This document shows, piece by piece, positions 1-7,458 of a stretch of DNA of 32,793 bases; positions within the stretch are counted from its first letter, which is position 1; each line of letters starts with the position of its first letter. Source of the stretch: a bacterium BMS3Abin03 (GTDB lineage: Bacteria; Bacteroidota; Ignavibacteria; Ignavibacteriales; Ignavibacteriaceae). The stretch lies in NCBI GenBank assembly GCA_002898075.1, contig BDSV01000117.1:1-32793 (forward strand), given 5' to 3'. The position numbers were made by a program, and so were the translations under genes. Below the pieces are notes generated by a model. It saw only the letters and a list, made by a program, of their open reading frames with translations, was not told the DNA's origin and made no database searches.

Positions 1-1
1 A

Positions 2-832
2 ATTCTTAAAATCCACGTGCAAACATTAAAATTAGCTGATGATGTGGACCTGAATGTAGTTGCTCAACGTACACCGGGATTTGTAGGCGCAGACCTGGCA
101 AACATTGCAAACGAAGCCGCTCTTATGGCAGTGCGTCATAAACATGACGCTGTTATGATGAGTGATTTTGAAGCAGCGATCGACAGGGTGATAGCAGGAC
201 CGGAAAAGAAAAGCAGAACTCTCGATAAAGCTGAAAAGCACCGTGTTGCTTACCATGAATCGGGACATACCTTGGTAGCCGTAATTGTACCAACCGGCGA
301 ACCTGTGCATAAAGTCTCTATCATTCCGCGTGGAATGGGGGCGCTCGGCTATACACTTCAGCTTCCTGTTCATGAAAAATTCTTATCAACCAAAAACGAA
401 TTGAACGATCAGATTGCGATTCTATTAGGTGGTAGAGTTGCAGAGGAAATAATCTTCGGCGATATTTCAAGCGGCGCATCCAACGACCTCGAGCGTGCAA
501 GTGCAATCGTCAGGCAAATGGTTTGCGACCTTGGAATGAGCGAAAAGTTAGGTCCGCTAACTTACGGTAAGCATCAAAAATCGCTTTACCTCGATGTAGA
601 TTATGGAACCGAGAAAAATTACAGTGAAGAAACAGCTCGTTTGATAGATTCTGAAGTGAAAAAAATAATTGAATATAATCACAAACGTGCACATAAAATT
701 TTAACAGAAAATAGAAAAACGCTGGACAACATTGCCGTATTATTAGAGCAAAAAGAAGTGATCTCGGGTGATGAAGTTAAAAAGATTGTTTCTGAAACAG
801 CATCCTATTTTCTAAAGGATAAAACGGAATAA
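2..832 (+). CDS. ftsH: ATP-dependent zinc metalloprotease FtsH, C-terminal part (5' end cut by window edge)
   Basis: Frame open to the left edge (ILKIHVQTLKLADDVDL); AAA tail RTPGFVGADLANIANEAALMA; HEXXH zinc motif (YHESGHTLVA); GGRVAEEIIFGDISSGASNDLERA, typical of FtsH M41 domain. Confidence 0.95.
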   Translation: MLKIHVQTLKLADDVDLNVVAQRTPGFVGADLANIANEAALMAVRHKHDAVMMSDFEAAIDRVIAGPEKKSRTLDKAEKHRVAYHESGHTLVAVIVPTGEPVHKVSIIPRGMGALGYTLQLPVHEKFLSTKNELNDQIAILLGGRVAEEIIFGDISSGASNDLERASAIVRQMVCDLGMSEKLGPLTYGKHQKSLYLDVDYGTEKNYSEETARLIDSEVKKIIEYNHKRAHKILTENRKTLDNIAVLLEQKEVISGDEVKKIVSETASYFLKDKTE

Positions 833-882
833 TTTAAAGATGCAAAAACAGAATAAATGATAAAAATATAATTGAGTAAACT

Positions 883-3540
883 ATGGCTAATACTAAAAAG
901 GATTATGCTAAGTTAACTATAGAGGAAACTCTTAAAGAATTTAATGTCGATCCTAAGAAAGGATTAACAAACGAAGAAGCCAAAAGCCGTGTTGAAAAAT
1001 ACGGGCTGAATGAAATTCCCGAAAAGGAAGAAACCCTGTTTCACAGAATATTCAGACGGTTTTGGGGTCCTATTCCCTGGATGATTGAAGTTGCCGCCGG
1101 GTTATCGGCTGCAGTTCAGAAGTGGGAAGATTTTGGAATAATTTCAGCCCTGCTCTTTGTAAATGCAGGAATGGATTTCTGGCAGGAAAGCAAAGCGCTG
1201 AATGCATTAAAAGTCTTGAAAGGAAAGCTTGCGCACAGGGCTACGGTATTAAGAGATGGGAAGTTCGCCGATATTAATGCGAAAGAACTTGTGCCGGGAG
1301 ACATAATTAAAATTAAAATAGGTGAAATCCTTCCCGCAGATGTAAAACTTATTGAAGGCGAATATATGCAGATTGACCAGTCTGCATTAACAGGAGAATC
1401 TCTCCCCGTTACAAAACATACAAACGATACCGCCTATGCCAATTCTGTTGCAAAGCAGGGCGAGATGATTGCCGTTGTAACCAGTACGGGACTAAATACA
1501 TATTTCGGTAAAACCGTTGCACTCGTTGCAAAAGCAGAAAAAGAGCAGCGAAGCCATTTTCAGGAAATGGTTATAAAGGTTGGTAATTATTTAATATTTC
1601 TTACAATTATTATGGCTGCAATAATTCTTTTAGCAGCAGTTTACCGCGATGAAAATATGCTTGAGATATTACGCTTTACATTAGTCTTAACCGTTGCGGC
1701 AATACCCGTTGCTCTTCCCGCGGTGCTTACAGTTACAATGGCTGTGGGGGCTATGAACCTTGCCAAGAAACAGGCAATCGTAAGCCGGCTTGCTGCAATA
1801 GAAGAATTAGCCGGAATTGATATTTTATGTTCCGATAAAACCGGCACACTAACTAAAAATATAATGACGGTTTCTGATCCTGTAACATTTGGAAATTACA
1901 CTACCGATGATTTGATGTTATATGCCGGACTCGCATCAAAAGAAGAAAATAAAGATCCTATAGAAACCCCTGTCTTTGACTACCTGAAAAAACATAAAAA
2001 ATATAACGAGCTATTAAAATTCAAAGTGGAAAAATTCACACCGTTCGATCCTGTTAACAAACGAACCAAAGCTGTCGTTAAATCCGATTCGGAAGAACTG
2101 ATTGTAACAAAAGGCGCTCCGCAGGTTATTCTTAAATTAGCAGGCAACAACATCAAACCAGAAACAGTAATGAATCCTGTTAACGATTTTGCTGAAAAGG
2201 GTTACAGAACCCTAGGTGTTGCGGTAAAAAAGAAAGACGATAAAGATTTCCGTTATGTTGGTTTAATTCCGCTGTTCGATCCGCCGAGAGACGATGCAAA
2301 AGATACAATTGCCAATGCTAAAAAGTTAGGGCTGGATATTAAAATGGTTACCGGCGATAATGTAGCCATAGCAAACCAGATTGCATTAAAACTCGGTTTA
2401 GAACCAAATATTCTTGAAGCGGATATATTAAAAAACACATCTGACAAGGAATTCATCGCGATGACTGAGATTCTTGCCAAAGCAATTCATCAAAAATTAA
2501 AACCCGAGCTGCCGGAAACAAAAGCAAAAGAATTTGCTAAAGAAATTACCTGCGAGCTGGAAAAAAGATTTAAAACAGAAAACCTCGCACCGGATCATGT
2601 TAAAAAACACGAATCCGATATTATCCGTTTAATCGAACAAGCCAGCGGGTTTGCACAGGTATTTCCCGAAGATAAATATCTGATTGTTGATAAACTTCAG
2701 AAGGGTAACCATATTGTAGGAATGACCGGCGATGGTGTGAACGACGCACCGGCACTTAAAAAAGCCGATGCCGGAATTGCAGTATCCGGTGCCACTGATG
2801 CGGCAAGAGCTGCTGCCGATCTTGTTTTATTGGCTCCCGGTATTTCCGTTATAATTGATGCCATTAAACAGGTAAGAATAATTTTCGAAAGAATGAAAAG
2901 TTATGCTATTTACAGGATTGCCGAAACAATTAGAGTGATTTTATTTATGACATTCGCAATTTTATTATTCAACTTTTATCCTGTAACGGCAATAATGATA
3001 ATTATGCTCGCATTATTAAATGATATCCCTATTTTATCAATCGCTTACGATAACACAAAAATTGATGACAAACCCGTAAGATGGGACAACAAAGAATTAT
3101 TCGGGCTTTCAACATTATTGGGTATTGCAGGAGTTATCTCGTCATTCCTTATATTCTTCTTGCTGGAAACATATACAAATTTAACGCAGCCGATGATCCA
3201 GGCAGTTATTTTCACTAAATTAATCATGGCTGGTCATGGAACTATTTTTAATACAAGAACACCCGATTGGTTTTTCAAAAAACCATTCCCTTCTAAAATT
3301 CTTTTAATTGCTTCATTTTCTACCGCTATTTTTGGGCTACTGATTGGTGTCTATGGTATTTTTATTCCGGCTATAGGGTGGAAGTGGGGTATTATAGTAA
3401 CTGTTTATGTTTGTATTTGGTTCTTATTTAATGATACCGTAAAAGTATTTTTTTACAGGAATTTATTGAAAGAAAATAAGTTGTACGCAAAATTTTTCAG
3501 AAGACATAAATTACATGCTTTTCATAAATCAACTGAATAA
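883..3540 (+). CDS. P-type ATPase, P3A (plasma-membrane H+-ATPase-like), copy 1
   Basis: 885 aa; LTGES, CSDKTGTLTKN, MVTGDN, MTGDGVNDAPAL motifs; M4 AIPVALPAVLTVTMAVGA; M6 LNDIPILSIAYDN with an Asp resembling the proton-binding Asp of plant and fungal H+-ATPases. Confidence 0.93.
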   Translation: MANTKKDYAKLTIEETLKEFNVDPKKGLTNEEAKSRVEKYGLNEIPEKEETLFHRIFRRFWGPIPWMIEVAAGLSAAVQKWEDFGIISALLFVNAGMDFWQESKALNALKVLKGKLAHRATVLRDGKFADINAKELVPGDIIKIKIGEILPADVKLIEGEYMQIDQSALTGESLPVTKHTNDTAYANSVAKQGEMIAVVTSTGLNTYFGKTVALVAKAEKEQRSHFQEMVIKVGNYLIFLTIIMAAIILLAAVYRDENMLEILRFTLVLTVAAIPVALPAVLTVTMAVGAMNLAKKQAIVSRLAAIEELAGIDILCSDKTGTLTKNIMTVSDPVTFGNYTTDDLMLYAGLASKEENKDPIETPVFDYLKKHKKYNELLKFKVEKFTPFDPVNKRTKAVVKSDSEELIVTKGAPQVILKLAGNNIKPETVMNPVNDFAEKGYRTLGVAVKKKDDKDFRYVGLIPLFDPPRDDAKDTIANAKKLGLDIKMVTGDNVAIANQIALKLGLEPNILEADILKNTSDKEFIAMTEILAKAIHQKLKPELPETKAKEFAKEITCELEKRFKTENLAPDHVKKHESDIIRLIEQASGFAQVFPEDKYLIVDKLQKGNHIVGMTGDGVNDAPALKKADAGIAVSGATDAARAAADLVLLAPGISVIIDAIKQVRIIFERMKSYAIYRIAETIRVILFMTFAILLFNFYPVTAIMIIMLALLNDIPILSIAYDNTKIDDKPVRWDNKELFGLSTLLGIAGVISSFLIFFLLETYTNLTQPMIQAVIFTKLIMAGHGTIFNTRTPDWFFKKPFPSKILLIASFSTAIFGLLIGVYGIFIPAIGWKWGIIVTVYVCIWFLFNDTVKVFFYRNLLKENKLYAKFFRRHKLHAFHKSTE

Positions 3541-3563
3541 TAAAATTTACAAGGTGATTAATA

Positions 3564-4001
3564 ATGCTTAAAAAAATTCTATACCCCACAGATTTCTCGG
3601 AAGCATCTGCTAAAGCAAAAGATGAACTTATAAAAATGAGTAGCTGCAACATCGAGGAAGTAATTATGTTGCACGTAATGGATGAAAGATTATATGCATA
3701 CAGCGCCTACATCGACAGCTTCTCTATCGATAACCTTGATATCCAGGGCGAGATCCTAAAAAGTGTCAAAGAAAAAATGTCGGTCTGGGAAAAAGAATTG
3801 GAAGATGCAGGATTAAAAGTAATTACAAAAATTACCGAGGGTATTCCTTTCCCGCAAATACTTTATATCGCAAAATCGTTCGAAGTGTCATCAATTATTA
3901 TGGGTTACCAGGGACACAGTAAAGTTGAAGAAATGCTTTTAGGCAGCACCGCCGAGAAGGTTTCACGGAAAGCTCCCGTTAGTGTAATACTTGTAAGATA
4001 A
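3564..4001 (+). CDS. Universal stress protein (UspA family)
   Basis: 145 aa; N-term KKILYPTDFSEASAKA, C-term GYQGHSKVEEMLLGSTAEKVSRKAPVSVILVR (G-2x-G-9x-G(S/T) ATP-binding pattern). Confidence 0.92.
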   Translation: MLKKILYPTDFSEASAKAKDELIKMSSCNIEEVIMLHVMDERLYAYSAYIDSFSIDNLDIQGEILKSVKEKMSVWEKELEDAGLKVITKITEGIPFPQILYIAKSFEVSSIIMGYQGHSKVEEMLLGSTAEKVSRKAPVSVILVR

Positions 4002-4035
4002 TTTTCAAATATTTTATAAATAATTAAATCTTAAA

Positions 4036-5337
4036 ATGAGCACCACAAAAAAACTTAACTTAAAAGAGCTGATTGCTATGGGGGTGGGCGGTATGGTGGG
4101 CGGCGGTATTTTTTCTGTACTCGGTTTATCAATCGATTTAGCCGGGCACGCTGCTTATATAGCTTTTGCCATAGGTGGAATAATAGCTTTGCTTACAGGT
4201 ATTTCATATTCAAAGCTGGGTCTTCAATTTCGCTCCGATGGCGGTAGCTTTACTTATCTGGAACATGCTTTTAAGAATAAAAATGTAGCCGGTATTGGCG
4301 GCTGGCTCTTAATTGTCGGATATATCGGGACTCTTTCACTCTATGCTTTTACTTTTAGTGCGTATGGTGCCGCACTTTCGAGTCAGGCAGAATATGTCGG
4401 GGCAATTCGACATTTACTGTCATCACTCATTATTTTAATATTTCTCGGAATCAATCTTTACGGAATTAAAGCAGCGGGCGAAACCGAAGAATTGATTGTT
4501 ATGGTAAAGGTTTTTTTGCTGCTGCTGTTCGGAGTTATAGGGCTATACTCTCTGCAAACCGAAAAGATACTGCCTGTATTTGATAAAAGTGTTAACGGTG
4601 TTCTGGTTGGCGCTGCACTTATCTTTGTGGCTTATGAAGGATTTGAATTAATTCCGAATGCGATTCATGAGATGGAAAATCCCGGGAAAAATTTACGCAA
4701 AGCAATAATTTATTCAATCTTAATTACTTTAGTTATTTATATTCTTGTCTCACTGGTAGCTATCGGTAATTTAACCCCGGCAGAAATCCACAAATATAAA
4801 GAATACGCATTAGCCGTAGCAGCAAACCCGTTTTTAGGTCATCTCGGTTTCGTGCTTATAAGCTTAGCAGCAATCCTTTCAACTTCTTCTGCCATAAATG
4901 CAACTATGTTCGGTACTGCAAGATTGGCAATGGTTATGTCTCAGGAAAAAGATCTCCCAAAAGTATTCTCTTACAAAGAACGTACAAAAGATATTCCCTA
5001 CATTAGCTTAATTATAATTTCTGCAGTAACAATAATTTTTGTAAACATAGCCGACTTAACTATTATTTCATCATTTGCAAGCTCAACGTTTTTATTGATC
5101 TTTGCGTCGATAAATATAGCTGCACTCCGGCTGAAAGATGTGATAAAAATAAATTTGGCTGTTCCGCTTACCGGATTTATCCTGTCGATAATTTCGTGGG
5201 TAATTCTTTATGTTTATTTGTGGCAGACAAACAGAAGACAGCTAATTTGGGTTATTATATTTTACCTGACAATAATAGTAGTTGAATTATTATTCAGTGA
5301 AAGGAAGCTGATTAAAGGAAGTAAAAAGAAAATGTGA
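4036..5337 (+). CDS. APC-family amino acid permease, copy 1
   Basis: 433 aa multi-TM; N-terminal GVGGMVGGGIFSVLG motif; ISLAAILSTSSAINATMFGTARLA, typical of the APC superfamily. Confidence 0.88.
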   Translation: MSTTKKLNLKELIAMGVGGMVGGGIFSVLGLSIDLAGHAAYIAFAIGGIIALLTGISYSKLGLQFRSDGGSFTYLEHAFKNKNVAGIGGWLLIVGYIGTLSLYAFTFSAYGAALSSQAEYVGAIRHLLSSLIILIFLGINLYGIKAAGETEELIVMVKVFLLLLFGVIGLYSLQTEKILPVFDKSVNGVLVGAALIFVAYEGFELIPNAIHEMENPGKNLRKAIIYSILITLVIYILVSLVAIGNLTPAEIHKYKEYALAVAANPFLGHLGFVLISLAAILSTSSAINATMFGTARLAMVMSQEKDLPKVFSYKERTKDIPYISLIIISAVTIIFVNIADLTIISSFASSTFLLIFASINIAALRLKDVIKINLAVPLTGFILSIISWVILYVYLWQTNRRQLIWVIIFYLTIIVVELLFSERKLIKGSKKKM

Positions 5338-5420
5338 GTTTGAACCCGGAGAACTTATGAGATTGTTATGTTTTAGTTTACTGCTAGTGACCACTCCTGT
5401 GAGGTTGCTATTTTAATGAT

Positions 5421-5438
5421 AAAAGGCAAATGCCTTTT
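5421..5438 (+). terminator. Probable intrinsic terminator of the permease transcript
   Basis: AAAAGGCA-AA-TGCCTTTT stem followed by TT, 84 nt after the permease stop. Confidence 0.55.
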
Positions 5439-5445
5439 TAAAGGT

Positions 5446-5591
5446 CTCAAGTTGACCGGTTGTTTTGGTAAACGGTTAAAATGGTAAGTGTTTATTCCAT
5501 TAACACCGGGATTATTCCCGGTGTTAATGAAACGAAAAGCCCTAATTACTAACTGTTTTAACAGTTAAAGATTTGTGGCGGTCAACTTGAG
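5446..5591 (+). promoter_or_regulatory. Structured leader/operator-like element upstream of HdeD copy 1
   Basis: 13-bp perfect inverted repeat CTCAAGTTGACCG (5446-5458) / CGGTCAACTTGAG (5579-5591), enclosing a 14-bp perfect hairpin (5498-5529) and an AACTGT-TTTA-ACAGTT hairpin (5551-5566). Confidence 0.6.
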
Positions 5592-5616
5592 TTAGTTTAA
5601 ATAAATAAAAGGAGAA

Positions 5617-6171
5617 ATGGATATGAACGAGGAAACACTGAACGAAGTATTCTTAAAAAGATTTAAGAAACATTCCATATTAACAGGTATCTTATTCATT
5701 ATTTTGGGAATTGCCGGAATGCTTCTGCCTGTAATATCCTCCCTAACAGTTACAATATTCATAGGATGGTTTTTAGTATTCGGTGGAATATTTTTCATTT
5801 ATCATCTTATAAAAAGCCCATTTAAGAAATGGATAGATTGGATTAAGCCGCTGCTGTTAATTATTTCGGGGGCATTATTAATAATCTTTCCTTTCCCCGG
5901 GGTAGCGGCAGTAGGTTTACTTTTGGCTTTTTACCTTCTTATGGATGCCGGTACTAATTTTTTGTTTGCCTTTGAAACCTATCCGTCAAAAGGATGGGGA
6001 TGGGTGACATTCAACGGCATTATTTCACTGATATTAGCAACAATGTTATTTCTTTGGTGGCCATTCGATTCTTACTGGTTTGTAGGATTGTTTGTTGGTA
6101 TCAGCTTATTTGTCGATGGAATTGTTCTCTTAATTGCAGGAATAAATGCCCATAAAACTCATACAAATTAA
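5617..6171 (+). CDS. HdeD family (DUF308) membrane protein, copy 1
   Basis: 184 aa multi-TM; HSILTGILFIILGIAGMLLP / FIGWFLVFGGIF / GVAAVGLLLAFYLLMDA / LFVGISLFVDGI, HdeD-like. RBS aaaggag at 5608-5614. Confidence 0.88.
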   Translation: MDMNEETLNEVFLKRFKKHSILTGILFIILGIAGMLLPVISSLTVTIFIGWFLVFGGIFFIYHLIKSPFKKWIDWIKPLLLIISGALLIIFPFPGVAAVGLLLAFYLLMDAGTNFLFAFETYPSKGWGWVTFNGIISLILATMLFLWWPFDSYWFVGLFVGISLFVDGIVLLIAGINAHKTHTN

Positions 6172-6232
6172 ATAAGTTTTAAATATTAAAACTTACTGTT
6201 TTATTATCAAATAAATAAAAACGTAATATATT

Positions 6233-6475
6233 ATGAATAACACAAAAAAAAGAAAAGCAAAGAGTCATTTTAAAATCGGGCATATCCTGGGACTGTTTTT
6301 TATGTACTTTTCAATAGCTTTTATAATTTTTGCCTGGCTGGATTATTATTCGTACGAATTTTTTAATCCTGTTCCTTTTGGAATTCTTTTTTTCATATTG
6401 GCTATTATTGCTACTATCGTTCATGTACGTAAACGGAAAAGAACCGGTATCGACGACCTGGTTGATAAATTATAA
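6233..6475 (+). CDS. Small hypothetical membrane protein
   Basis: 80 aa, two predicted TM helices with basic ends (MNNTKKRKAK..., VRKRKRTGIDD); sits between two HdeD paralogs. Confidence 0.7.
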   Translation: MNNTKKRKAKSHFKIGHILGLFFMYFSIAFIIFAWLDYYSYEFFNPVPFGILFFILAIIATIVHVRKRKRTGIDDLVDKL

Positions 6476-6528
6476 CCGGGTGTTTTGAAAGAACTACAAC
6501 TATATATTAATTATAAAACGGAAAAGAA

Positions 6529-7065
6529 ATGAAACAATATTTTGATACCGATGAGCTGCTGAAGCAGTTCAGGTTACATTCTGTAATTGCAGGTGTTTTG
6601 CTTTTGCTCGCAGGTATCGTTGCTATTTTCCTGCCGGAAATAACTGCATTAGCATTGTCTTACTTTATCGGATGGGTACTTGTAATCGGCGGGGTAATTT
6701 CTGCTTACCATGTAATACAAAGTTATAACACAAAATGGATTGCCTGGTTTAAACCTGCTACATTAGTATTAATAGGAATACTGCTGCTTGTTTACCCGAT
6801 AACCGGAATTGCAGCAGTGGGTTTACTTTTAATAATATATTTTTTATTGGATGGATTTGCAGGAATTATGTTCGGTCTGGAATTTCGTCCTTACCGGGGC
6901 TGGGTATGGATGATAACGGATGGAATAATTTCGTTTTTATTGGCGATAATATTTTTAATAGGATGGCCGTTCAGTTCCGTCTGGCTTGTTGGTTTGTTTA
7001 TTGGCATTAGTCTTTTTGTTGACGGAATTGCAATGTTAATAATCGGAATGTCTGTACGTAAATAA
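6529..7065 (+). CDS. HdeD family (DUF308) membrane protein, copy 2
   Basis: 178 aa, clearly paralogous to 5617-6171 along its length (HSVIAGVLLLLAGIVAIFLPEITAL...GWPFSSVWLVGLFIGISLFVDGIAML). Confidence 0.88.
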   Translation: MKQYFDTDELLKQFRLHSVIAGVLLLLAGIVAIFLPEITALALSYFIGWVLVIGGVISAYHVIQSYNTKWIAWFKPATLVLIGILLLVYPITGIAAVGLLLIIYFLLDGFAGIMFGLEFRPYRGWVWMITDGIISFLLAIIFLIGWPFSSVWLVGLFIGISLFVDGIAMLIIGMSVRK

Positions 7066-7151
7066 TTAGCTAACGTTACTCAGAAGAAAGTAATTTTTTA
7101 TAGATGTGCTTTCTCTTGAAAGTTATATAGGGCTGAATTTTGTTTCTATTT

Positions 7152-7367
7152 TATTCAAAAAGCCGATTCGATTGCAAGCCCATTGCTCTTTTTAGCTTCG
7201 GCTTATTATTATAATGATGGATTTAATGCTAACTGTAGTATTGCAAGTTAAGTCTTCGTTTTTTTTGAACGAAAATTTTGTGCTTATTAAATAACGAACA
7301 AGGATTAACAATTTTAGATTTAAGAATTTTTTCCGATTCATAAATCGGTGTATTCTGTTCGTAATTT
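7152..7367 (+). promoter_or_regulatory. Structured leader region upstream of P3A ATPase copy 2
   Basis: AAGCCGA (7160-7166)/TCGGCTT (7198-7204); TTCGTT (7255-7260)/AACGAA (7268-7273); AAATAACGAACA (7289-7300)/TGTTCGTAATTT (7356-7367, 1 mismatch) enclosing CCGATT-CATA-AATCGG (7333-7348); 393-bp non-coding gap. Confidence 0.4.
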
Positions 7368-7458
7368 ATTTTTTGCAACTACGCTGCTGTAGGAATTATA
7401 AAACAATGAATCATTCTATATATTTAGTGAAGATCATCTTAAGTATAGAGGAGAAAAA

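Noticed and set aside
32-692. Minus-strand ORFs opposite ftsH (32-373, 321-506, 510-692)
   Set aside because: Antisense to a clear FtsH coding region, no recognisable domains; shadow ORFs.
1116-3227. Minus-strand ORFs opposite P3A ATPase copy 1
   Set aside because: Shadow ORFs of a well-supported CDS.
5576-5590. TGGCGGTCAACTTGA as a sigma54 promoter of HdeD copy 1
   Set aside because: -12 lacks GC, and the implied TSS would leave only a few nucleotides before the RBS; the sequence is better explained by the inverted repeat arm.
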